The notes under the pieces are model-generated. The model saw only the letters and a program-made list of their open reading frames with translations, did no database searches and was not told the origin of the DNA. Source: an uncultured Eubacteriales bacterium (GTDB lineage: Bacteria > Bacillota > Clostridia > Peptostreptococcales > Anaerovoracaceae). Taken from it: DNA of 32,594 bases. Each line of letters opens with the position of its first letter. Positions within the stretch are counted from its first letter, which is position 1. Location: assembly GCA_902790905.1 (NCBI GenBank), contig CADATO010000021.1, positions 1 through 32,594 on the forward strand, given 5' to 3'. The position numbers and the translations under genes are program-made. This document shows, in pieces, positions 7,158 to 14,182 of the stretch.

Positions 7158-7592
7158 CTAGCCTTCCAGAACCTTTGTGAATTCCGGATCTGCATGCTCG
7201 AATCTCCAGCAATCCTTCGGAACCATGACAGTACCAGTTGCGTAAGCGCACTTGATGGGTTCCGGGATAACGTCTGCAGCACTCTCAGCACACTCGGGAT
7301 CTCTCGGGAGCTGGATGTACTTGTAAGCTTCGAAGTGGCAGGTGATGGAGGTGTTGCCCTTCTTCTCGATCCAGCCAACGTATTCCATGAAGTCACCAGC
7401 GTAAACCGGAGCGGTGTAACGAACTTCGCTGTAACCAACGAACAGACCTTCGTCACCGAACATACGGATAGCCAGCTCTGTAGCAACGTCGCCCCAAGCT
7501 GTAACGATATGAGCGCCTTCTACCAGCTCGCCAGCATAGTGAGCATCAGCAGCAGACATACGGGTTCTCAAAACTACTTTTGTTCCGACCAT
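7158..7592 (-). CDS. Hotdog-fold 3-aminobutyryl-CoA ammonia-lyase-like protein, copy 2
   Basis: The 144-residue protein is a close paralogue of the downstream copy, with the same RMSAADAHYAGELVEGA, FGDEGLFVGYSE and APVYAGDFMEY segments. Most differences are conservative, and the C-terminus differs (TKVLEG against QNR). The start at 7592 (MVGTKV) is chosen because GGGGAAG lies just upstream and the alignment with copy 1 begins there; the frame is open for 13 codons before it. A well-spaced promoter lies 60-90 bases upstream. The copies may form mixed or separate oligomers, or serve different amino-acyl-CoA substrates. Confidence 0.75.
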   Translation of the reverse strand: MVGTKVVLRTRMSAADAHYAGELVEGAHIVTAWGDVATELAIRMFGDEGLFVGYSEVRYTAPVYAGDFMEYVGWIEKKGNTSITCHFEAYKYIQLPRDPECAESAADVIPEPIKCAYATGTVMVPKDCWRFEHADPEFTKVLEG

Positions 7593-7654
7593 TGTTCTTC
7601 CCCTTTCCAAAGATAACAACGCACGAAGCATTAATTTATAACATTTACCCGATT

Positions 7655-7683
7655 ACTATATCACAAGTGCAGGGAAGATGTAA
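7655..7683 (-). promoter_or_regulatory. Promoter of hotdog copy 2
   Basis: On the minus strand TTACAT (7678-7683) and TATAGT (7655-7660) are separated by 17 bases. The rest of 7593-7847, between this gene and copA, holds no credible gene; it contains one GGAATCGC octamer at 7725-7732. Confidence 0.55.
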
Positions 7684-7847
7684 CCCCGCAGCACAGGGCT
7701 GCAGATGTTTTTTTATAGACACATGGAATCGCCAAGCGCGGCTGTCAGCCGGCCGCCCTCCTGCATCTGTGCTCATTTCATTCGCAACGATGCACTCGAG
7801 CTGGTCCGTCTGCGCCGCGCTTCAAATCACTGTCTCTGCAAAACCAA

Positions 7848-8012
7848 TTATGCGATCGCCTTCACCGCGTAGTCTTTATCTTCGACTGCCTTCTTCAGCG
7901 CTTCGTTGTCGATGTCTTCCGTCATCTCGACGACTGCCGTGCCCGCCTCATGGCTGACGACCGCTTCGCAGTGCATGCACATCATGCCTTCGATATTCAT
8001 GGTCTTTTTCAT
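7848..8012 (-). CDS. Possible internally initiated CopZ-like metal-binding peptide
   Basis: Inside copA, in the same frame, the ATG at codon 910 has AAAAGGAG six bases upstream, an ideal ribosome site. Initiation there would give a free 54-residue protein, MKKTMNIEGMMCMHC and onward, like a small CopZ copper chaperone. The domain lacks most of the first helix of the HMA fold. The start signal is seen directly; production of the free peptide is an inference. Confidence 0.4.
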   Translation of the reverse strand: MKKTMNIEGMMCMHCEAVVSHEAGTAVVEMTEDIDNEALKKAVEDKDYAVKAIA

Positions 8013-10739
8013 GGTTGTCTCCTTTTCCGCGCCTTCCGCGGCGTCTTCAATGGATATAACTTGGTAGTCCTCCGCCTCGACAGCGTCTTTGAGGACCTGG
8101 TGATCTATTTCTGCGGTCATGTTCACGACCGCTGTCCCTGCTTCATGGCTCACTTCCGCACCGGTCACGCCGTCCAGTGCCTCGAGCGCTTTGCGCACGC
8201 GCGCTTCGCAGTGCTCGCACATCATGCCTTCGATGTGCATGGTTTTCTGCAGCTCCGCGGAATCGCCTGCTGCGGGCATTTCGGCAGCCCCGCCGGTTTC
8301 CGGCGCCGCAGTGCCTTCCACTCCGGCAGCCGCCATCGCCGCCTTCTTTCTGCGCGGCTTGTCCTTCGACGCATCGTGCATGTTGAACAGGTTGAGCCGC
8401 AGCGCGTTCATGCAGACGAAGAAGCTCGAAAGTGCCATCGCCGCCGCGCCATACATGGGCTTCATCGCGATCCCGTAAACGCCCATCGCGAGCGGGATGC
8501 AGATCGCGTTGTAGAAGAATGCCCAGAACAGATTTTCGTGGATGTTGCGGATCGTCTGCCGGCTCATGCGGATCGCCGCCGGCACATCCGTTAGGCGGCT
8601 CTTCATCAGGACCACATCCGCCGCATCGATCGCGACGTCCGTGCCCGCCCCGATGGCGATGCCGATATCCGCGCGGGTGAGCGCCGGCGCGTCGTTGATG
8701 CCGTCGCCGACCATCGCAACCTTGCCATCTTTCTGCAATTCGCGGATGACCGCCTCCTTGCCGTCTGGCAGAACACCAGCCACTACGTCGTCTACGCCGG
8801 CCGCCGCACCGACCGCCTTTGCGGTGCGCTCATTGTCGCCGGTCAGCATGACCACACGGATGCCCATGTTCCGGAGTTCGCGGATCGCCTGCGGACTCTC
8901 TTCCTTCATAACATCTGCGACCGCAATGATGCCAAGGAATCGCCCATCAGCCGCAAAGTACAGCGGCGTCTTGCCCTGCTCCGCGAGCGCAGCCGCCTGC
9001 GTGCCGGCCAGTAATTCTTTGTCCGCGGGTGTGAGCTGCTGCTCGATGAATGCGCGGTTGCCGCCGGTCAGGACAGCACCGTCGTAGAGATCAAACGGGT
9101 CGTCCTCCAGAACGGCGGTCAGCCCGTTGCCCGGCAGCGCCTTGAAGCCGGAGACTTCCGGCGCAGGCATGTGAGTGGCGGCATCTGCTGCGCCGTCTTC
9201 CGCGGCACCACGCATCGGCGCATTTGTTTCCCAATAATCCATAACCGCTTTCGCCAGCGGGTGCTCGCTCTTCTGCTCAAGCGCTGCTGCAGCGGTGAGA
9301 AGCACTTCTTCCGCGACGCCTTCCGCGGGCAGGAGATCTGTCACCTTCGGCTCGCCGGCGGTGATGGTGCCGGTCTTGTCGAGCACGACCGTATCCACGC
9401 GGCCGGTCTCCTCGAGGGACTGCGCCGTCTTATACAAAATGCCGTTTTTCGCACCCATGCCGTTGCCAACCATGATGGCGACCGGCGTCGCCAGGCCGAG
9501 TGCGCACGGGCAGCTGATGACGAGCACGCTGATGCCGCGGGCGATAGCAAAGCCGAACTCTTTGCCGAGGAGCAGCCACGCGCCCATTGTCAGGAGTGCG
9601 AGGCCGATGACCGCGTGCACAAAGATGGCCGAGACTTTATCGGCGATCCTTGCGAGCGGTGCCTTGGTGGCTGCCGCATCGCTGACCATCCTGATGATCT
9701 GCGCGAGCGTGGTGTCCTCGCCGACGCGGGTCGCCCTACAGGTCAGGAAACCGCTCTGATTGACCGTCGCCGCCTGCACGGTATCGCCGGTCGCTTTATC
9801 AACCGGAATGCTCTCGCCGGTGAGCGCCGCTTCGTTGATAGCGCTTTCCCCGTCCACGATGACACCATCCACCGGGATATTCTCGCCGGGTCGCACGACG
9901 AACAGATCACCAGTGCGGACCTCTTCAATGGGCACTTCGGTTTCATTGCCGTCCCGCAGCACGACCGCCGTTTTCGGGGCCAGCTGCATCAGGCCTTTGA
10001 GCGCATCGGTCGTTCTGCCCTTGGACATCGCCTCAAGCAGCTTGCCGACCGTGATCAGCGTCGGGATCATCGCCGCAGATTCGAAGTAGAGATCCATGGC
10101 GAACTTGTGGACTGTTCCGCTGTCGCCTTTTCCCATGGCGTCTATCATGATGAATAGTTCAACAAGGGAATATCCGAACGAAGCGGCCGATCCCAGCGCG
10201 ACCAGCGTGTCCATGTTGGGCGCGCCGTGGGCCAGGCTCCTGAAGCCGCTCGTGAAGAATTTGCCGTTGATGGTCATGACGATGATGGCGATGAGCATCT
10301 CGAAGAGAGCCAGGGCCACGTGGTTCTCGAAGAGAGCCGGGATGGGCCAGCCGAGCATCATGTGCCCCATGGAGAAATACATGAGGACGACAAGGAAGCA
10401 CAGAGAGGTAAGTAATCGCTTTTTCAGCCTCGGCGTTTCCGTGTCACGAAGCGCTTCCTCCTGCTCGCGCAGTCTCGCCGCAGCCGCATACCCGTCGGAT
10501 GCGCCTGCACCAGAAAATCCGGCGCCACCCGCAGCATTCCCGCCGCGCGCCGCTGCGCCGTATCCCGCATTCTCGACCGCTTTGATAATGTCCGCTGCGC
10601 TCGCCGTGCCCTCCACGCCCATGGAGTTGGTCAAGAGGCTCACCGAGCACGAAGTTACGCCCGGGACCTTCGAGACCGCCTTTTCCACACGCGCGCTGCA
10701 CGCCGCGCAGCTCATGCCTGTTACTGTGTATTGTTCCAT
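7848..10739 (-). CDS. copA: Cu(I)-exporting P-type ATPase CopA with C-terminal metal-binding domains
   Basis: CopA exports Cu(I) across the membrane. From the start at 10739 (963 residues) the order is: HMA domain with MSCAAC (1-62), Gly/Ala linker, membrane helices, TGES (307-310), CPC in helix 6 (410-412), DKTGT (454-458), SEHP (491-494), GDGINDAP (678-685), and the Cu(I)-type helix 7 and 8 residues YN and MALSS (743-772). Two further HMA-like domains follow a charged linker, with MMCEHC at about 840 and MMCMHC at about 920. The last lacks about 15 residues of its first helix. The start is uncertain: an ATG four codons earlier lies directly on a GGGAG site. It lies downstream of csoR and shares its promoter. 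Confidence 0.93.
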   Translation of the reverse strand: MEQYTVTGMSCAACSARVEKAVSKVPGVTSCSVSLLTNSMGVEGTASAADIIKAVENAGYGAAARGGNAAGGAGFSGAGASDGYAAAARLREQEEALRDTETPRLKKRLLTSLCFLVVLMYFSMGHMMLGWPIPALFENHVALALFEMLIAIIVMTINGKFFTSGFRSLAHGAPNMDTLVALGSAASFGYSLVELFIMIDAMGKGDSGTVHKFAMDLYFESAAMIPTLITVGKLLEAMSKGRTTDALKGLMQLAPKTAVVLRDGNETEVPIEEVRTGDLFVVRPGENIPVDGVIVDGESAINEAALTGESIPVDKATGDTVQAATVNQSGFLTCRATRVGEDTTLAQIIRMVSDAAATKAPLARIADKVSAIFVHAVIGLALLTMGAWLLLGKEFGFAIARGISVLVISCPCALGLATPVAIMVGNGMGAKNGILYKTAQSLEETGRVDTVVLDKTGTITAGEPKVTDLLPAEGVAEEVLLTAAAALEQKSEHPLAKAVMDYWETNAPMRGAAEDGAADAATHMPAPEVSGFKALPGNGLTAVLEDDPFDLYDGAVLTGGNRAFIEQQLTPADKELLAGTQAAALAEQGKTPLYFAADGRFLGIIAVADVMKEESPQAIRELRNMGIRVVMLTGDNERTAKAVGAAAGVDDVVAGVLPDGKEAVIRELQKDGKVAMVGDGINDAPALTRADIGIAIGAGTDVAIDAADVVLMKSRLTDVPAAIRMSRQTIRNIHENLFWAFFYNAICIPLAMGVYGIAMKPMYGAAAMALSSFFVCMNALRLNLFNMHDASKDKPRRKKAAMAAAGVEGTAAPETGGAAEMPAAGDSAELQKTMHIEGMMCEHCEARVRKALEALDGVTGAEVSHEAGTAVVNMTAEIDHQVLKDAVEAEDYQVISIEDAAEGAEKETTMKKTMNIEGMMCMHCEAVVSHEAGTAVVEMTEDIDNEALKKAVEDKDYAVKAIA

Positions 10740-10829
10740 ATTCGTTGTCATTCTCCCGGGCTGGCAATCTGCATCGACATCACGCCGCAGATGCCTTTCC
10801 CGCATTCCCTGTCTGCCAGTTGACAAGTC

Positions 10830-11231
10830 CTATTTCATTAGTTTTCTAAGCAGCGTGACGAGTTCATCCACCGCCTCTTCCTGCGCCGCCGGGTCGTCGC
10901 TGCGGATATCCGAAACCACGCACGAACGCAGGTGGCTCGCGAGCAGTTCCTTGTTAAATCCATTCAGCGCCGCATTGACCGCCGATACCTGCACCAGAAT
11001 GTCCGGGCAGTACGCTTCGTTTTCCAGCATGCGCTGGATGCCCTGAATCTGTCCTTCGATCCTCTTCAGGCGGTTCATCAGCGCCTTGTACTCTTCTTCC
11101 GAGCGGTGCTTGGTCCGGACATTGCCGTCCGCATCTGTGGTCTGACAGCAGCAGCCCTTTTCCGTGCTACTCTCAGCAGGTGCGCAGCAGCACGCCGCTT
11201 CGCTTTTTACTTTCTGATTATCCATATCCAT
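10830..11231 (-). CDS. csoR: Copper-sensing repressor CsoR with cysteine-rich N-terminus
   Basis: CsoR represses copper export genes and releases DNA when it binds Cu(I). The 133-residue protein has the helical core (LMNRLKRIEGQIQGIQRML) and the Cu(I) ligands Cys75 (AYCPDIL), His100 and Cys104 (ASHLRSC). The first 40 residues are an unusual extension with two triple-cysteine runs at 14-16 and 27-29. It is the first gene of the copper operon, 90 bases before copA. No good ribosome site lies right at the first ATG. A second ATG two codons later is an alternative start. Confidence 0.92.
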   Translation of the reverse strand: MDMDNQKVKSEAACCCAPAESSTEKGCCCQTTDADGNVRTKHRSEEEYKALMNRLKRIEGQIQGIQRMLENEAYCPDILVQVSAVNAALNGFNKELLASHLRSCVVSDIRSDDPAAQEEAVDELVTLLRKLMK

Positions 11232-11276
11232 TTTCGCACATTAATGAGACTGTGCGATTCTCCTTCGCATCGCTAT

Positions 11277-11304
11277 CGTATACCCCATAGGGGTATCATG
11301 TCAA
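11277..11304 (-). promoter_or_regulatory. csoR-copA promoter with CsoR operator in the spacer
   Basis: The palindrome ATACCCCATAGGGGTAT (11280-11296) has 7-bp perfect arms around ATA, the pattern of CsoR operators. It fills the 16-base spacer of a minus-strand promoter with TTGACA (11299-11304) and TATACG (11277-11282), so bound CsoR would block RNA polymerase. Confidence 0.85.
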
Positions 11305-11330
11305 CTCCGAACCGCCACTCGAAAGCGCAC

Positions 11331-11357
11331 AAAAAGAGGAGCCTTGCAAGACTCCTC
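11331..11357 (-). terminator. Terminator of the small gene at 11367
   Basis: On the minus strand GAGGAG pairs with CTCCTC (11336-11341 with 11352-11357), with an inner CTTGCAAG palindrome, followed by five T (11331-11335). It lies ten bases beyond the stop codon of the small frame at 11367-11543. Confidence 0.75.
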
Positions 11358-11366
11358 GCGGCCATG

Positions 11367-11543
11367 TCAATGATATCTGTACCAGTCATCATACGCGTCG
11401 TCGTATGCGATCTTGATCAGCGTGGTATCGTCCATGCCATAGAGCGGGCTGTTCGGGTCCATGGACTCCGCGACGACGAGGTCGTAGTAGTCGTAGAAGC
11501 AGGCTTCGGCGTAGTCTTCTGCCTGTCTTTGTAGTCTCTTCAG
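11367..11543 (-). pseudogene. Small acidic/aromatic reading frame, possible 5'-truncated gene
   Basis: A 58-codon frame on the minus strand runs from just after an in-frame TAA to a TGA placed right before a good terminator. Its peptide is rich in Asp and Tyr (for example YAEACFYDYYDLVVAESMD and the end AYDDAYDDWYRYH) and looks protein-like. The first codon would be CTG, with no ribosome site. A TATAAT at 11546-11551 lies at its 5' edge, which would suit a shorter start at the internal ATG (codon 28). It is either a remnant that has lost its 5' end or a very short protein. Family not recognised. Confidence 0.35.
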
Positions 11544-11688
11544 TTATTATACTACACCAGAATGCTGCCCGATCATCTTCCCTTTGTGCCCGCAGTTTTC
11601 ACTGGTGCCGACATCCTGCAAGCGTAATGCACACACCCTATACGCGTAACGGCTTGTTTTTTTCTCTCTTTTTGAAAATCTGGAGAAA

Positions 11689-11782
11689 GTGAGAACTATT
11701 TTCAACGCTTCCCGGAGGTCATATTGCCTTCCACGCGGAATCGCCTAATTTCGTGCCCGCAACCGTTGAAATTTCTTCTCAC
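11689..11782. repeat. Imperfect 19-bp intergenic foldback
   Basis: The segment at 11689-11707 is the inverse complement of 11764-11782 at 16 of 19 positions. The 56-base interior contains one GGAATCGC octamer (11737-11744). The surrounding 11550-11821 is AT-rich compared with its neighbours and holds no credible gene. It could encode a small RNA or be a remnant of a small mobile element. Confidence 0.4.
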
Positions 11783-11821
11783 ATTTTAGTATTTCCGCAA
11801 AAGAGGAGAACATATCACCCC

Positions 11822-12181
11822 TCAGCCCATATCCAGCGGACTTTTACCCTCGTATTTGTCGAAGATCGCCAGAATCGTTTTGAATTCTTCCACTGTGATT
11901 GCATGGTTTCCGATCTCTTCTGCACGGCGGACACCTGGCATGCCGAGCACATATTTCTTGGTCTTCAGATTGACCCAGACCCACGTGACACCGGCAAAGT
12001 GTCCCCGGCTGTATCTCCAGATCGAGTACCCGCGCTCCTTGAGCCAGTCGAGAAACGGAGCGTCCGGCCATTCTATCTCCGGGCCTTTTACGAGAAATGT
12101 CGCACTTCCCGCGCGCATTTCGTCCCGCACTTTAATGGTGCCCCATTCATAGGTGGCGTATTCTTCTTCCGTATAAGTCAT
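11822..12181 (-). CDS. Hypothetical protein, about 119 residues
   Basis: The start at 12181 (MTYTEEEYATYEWG) is supported by AAGGAG eight bases upstream. The product is soluble-looking, rich in Trp, Tyr and charged residues (WPDAPFLDWLKERGYSIWRY, GVTWVWVNLKTKKYVLG), with no signal peptide or membrane segment. I do not recognise the family. It stands alone between the copper locus and a small membrane protein gene. A weak minus-strand hairpin with four T lies directly beyond the stop codon. Confidence 0.65.
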   Translation of the reverse strand: MTYTEEEYATYEWGTIKVRDEMRAGSATFLVKGPEIEWPDAPFLDWLKERGYSIWRYSRGHFAGVTWVWVNLKTKKYVLGMPGVRRAEEIGNHAITVEEFKTILAIFDKYEGKSPLDMG

Positions 12182-12250
12182 GATGCTTGCTCCTTCCTCC
12201 GGCACTTCGCCGGACCGCCATAAAGAGCAGCAACAGAAAGCTGTCCATAA

Positions 12251-12279
12251 CAAAAGAGCCCATCGTCACGACAGGCTCT
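12251..12279 (-). terminator. Terminator of the small membrane protein gene
   Basis: On the minus strand AGAGCC and GGCTCT (12255-12260 with 12274-12279) form a 6-bp stem followed by TTTT. It lies in the 210-base gap between the membrane protein gene and the hypothetical gene; nothing else is seen in that gap. Confidence 0.6.
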
Positions 12280-12464
12280 GCATGTTCCTATGCCATCTAC
12301 CCATCGTTCAAGCTTTAGCACCTTGCCGTGCGGCAGGTTGCTGTGCGGTCATCGGGCTTGTCTCTCGCGCACTCTTTATGGTTCGATATAGATTTGTATG
12401 GGCGCCATGTGCGTCCTTTAGTAAAATACAACTTTCACAGGGCGTATGCAAGTCATCGCTGTGA

Positions 12465-12815
12465 TCAGAAGTGATCATTTTCCTCGTCCGGCAAATCCGC
12501 TTCGTCCGCCTCCGCTGCCTCTTCAGCCTCCATCTCATGCAATCGCTCGAGCGTCGCCCGGTACTTGGCCGCCTTGGACGCAAAACTCTGCCGCAGCAGA
12601 TGCAGTACCACACCCACGAACGCCGCGATCGTGAACGCATTCGTGACCTTCGGTTCCACGTGGATAACGCCCTGGTCCATGAGGACCGAGAGCACTGCGC
12701 ACACCAGCGCCGCCAACAGGATGTACCGCTGGAACAGGAACTTCTTCGGGGTCATCGGACCCTCTTTCCAGTTCATCTCATCGTTTTTCTGTTTTGTGTC
12801 TTTATTGTCTTTCAT
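12465..12815 (-). CDS. Small two-helix membrane protein
   Basis: The 116-residue protein has a hydrophilic N-terminus of about 25 residues, one membrane helix (YILLAALVCAVLSVLM), a short loop, a second helix (AFTIAAFVGVVLHLL) and a strongly acidic C-terminal tail (EAEEAAEADEADLPDEEN). No conserved motif is recognised. It lies 55 bases downstream of the FAD oxidoreductase gene on the same strand, so it could be the last gene of that operon, though nothing links its role to it. Confidence 0.7.
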   Translation of the reverse strand: MKDNKDTKQKNDEMNWKEGPMTPKKFLFQRYILLAALVCAVLSVLMDQGVIHVEPKVTNAFTIAAFVGVVLHLLRQSFASKAAKYRATLERLHEMEAEEAAEADEADLPDEENDHF

Positions 12816-12870
12816 CTTTTTCTCTTATCGTTGCTCGGTTCGCCCGTGCGCCTCTCGTGCCGGGCTTGCA

Positions 12871-14148
12871 CTACCGTCCGGTTTCGCTTAAGGTGAGCCG
12901 CTGTCCCTGTGCCCGCAATGCCGCTGCAAGGGCTTCATAAGGAATCGCTCTGCCTGCCGGCCCCTTCTTTGCCGTCAGCGCCGCCGCTGTCCCGGCCGCC
13001 TCGCCGGTCACCGCACACGGCGGGATCACCCGGCTGATATCCCACATGCCGTCGTCCGCCGAGATACACCGGCCTGCCGCCCACGCATTGATGATGGTGC
13101 TTGTAGTGAGGCTCCGGTACGGGATCTCGTACCGCATCCCGCGCTTGCGCCAGTCGCCGCACATGCCGATGGCATCCTCGAAGTGGACGTCGCTTTCCTT
13201 CTCCTTCAATTCGTAATCGCCGATCAGGCAGCGCGTCATGCGCAGCTGCGGCATGGTCGGCAGGATCGTCACTTCCCGGTCGCCGGCACGCAGGTCCGCC
13301 AGGATTTTCTCATGCGTCGCCGCAATGAAGTCGCTGACGCTGCCGCCGTCCGTGCCGGCATACCACAGGCGGCTCTTTCCGCTGCTTCCTGCCCCATCAA
13401 ACTGTGCATCCGTATCAAACGGCTCCTCCATGATCGACGGCGCCGCGCCTAACTCCCGCAGGACCTGCCTGCCGTCTTTCAGGTAGTAGTACCAGCTGGC
13501 GAGGATGTTGCCCTGCCCGTGGTCCCGGACAGGTGCGCCGGCTTGCTGCAGCACCACCGCGCTGCCGGTGGCATCCACCACTGCCTTCGCCGCGATGGCG
13601 CTGCGGCCGCTTTCGTTCTCGATGATAAGATGCGTGATCCGCTTCTCGTCCATATGCACGCCGCAGATGCGCGTGTCGTAGAGGATGCGCACGCCTGCTT
13701 CCCGCAGCGTCTCCTCGAGAAGTAGCGCCATGTAGCCGGGCGAAAAGCGCGTCTCATATCTGTACTTGGTGCGCTGCGCCTGCAGGTCCGCAGTACAGTC
13801 CACCGGCACCGCACCACCTGCTCCAGTGCTTCCCGCTTTCCAACAATCCGGGATCCCTTTCTCCGGATGATGGCGCACGGAAAGATGGAGGAATTCCTCC
13901 GCGATGCCGTACGACATCTGCGTCCCCTCCCCGTCGCACAAGGGTAGATAATACGTAATAAGCCCGGCGGTCGCAAGACCGCCGAGCATGGTCTGTTTTT
14001 CGATCAGCAGCACATCCGCACCGTTGCGGGCCGCCGCGAGCGCGGCAGCGCAGCCGGCGATCCCACCGCCTGCCACAACGACATCCGCCACGTCAAGGAT
14101 GGGCGTTCTTCTGGCTCCTTCCATTACCGTGGCTGTCTGTTGCTGCAT
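12871..14148 (-). CDS. FAD-dependent oxidoreductase (FAD_oxidored family)
   Basis: The 425-residue protein begins with a Rossmann dinucleotide-binding fold ([18 protein letters not shown], glycines at 27-32) followed by GGLATAGL, which marks the PF12831-type FAD oxidoreductases. A second FAD-contact region is [16 protein letters not shown], and the C-terminal part [19 protein letters not shown] completes the FAD site. The substrate is unknown; members of the family oxidise sugars, polyols and other small molecules. It is the distal catabolic gene of operon 1, 34 bases after the fused Etf gene, so it may pass electrons to that Etf. Confidence 0.8.
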   Translation of the reverse strand: MQQQTATVMEGARRTPILDVADVVVAGGGIAGCAAALAAARNGADVLLIEKQTMLGGLATAGLITYYLPLCDGEGTQMSYGIAEEFLHLSVRHHPEKGIPDCWKAGSTGAGGAVPVDCTADLQAQRTKYRYETRFSPGYMALLLEETLREAGVRILYDTRICGVHMDEKRITHLIIENESGRSAIAAKAVVDATGSAVVLQQAGAPVRDHGQGNILASWYYYLKDGRQVLRELGAAPSIMEEPFDTDAQFDGAGSSGKSRLWYAGTDGGSVSDFIAATHEKILADLRAGDREVTILPTMPQLRMTRCLIGDYELKEKESDVHFEDAIGMCGDWRKRGMRYEIPYRSLTTSTIINAWAAGRCISADDGMWDISRVIPPCAVTGEAAGTAAALTAKKGPAGRAIPYEALAAALRAQGQRLTLSETGR

Positions 14149-14182
14149 CGTATTCTCCTCCGCCTTTGCAGGCTTTCGGCTG

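Noticed and set aside
7689-7715. Short stem followed by seven T on the plus strand
   Set aside because: No plus-strand gene lies upstream, the stem is only about five pairs, and on the minus strand the T run is on the wrong side.
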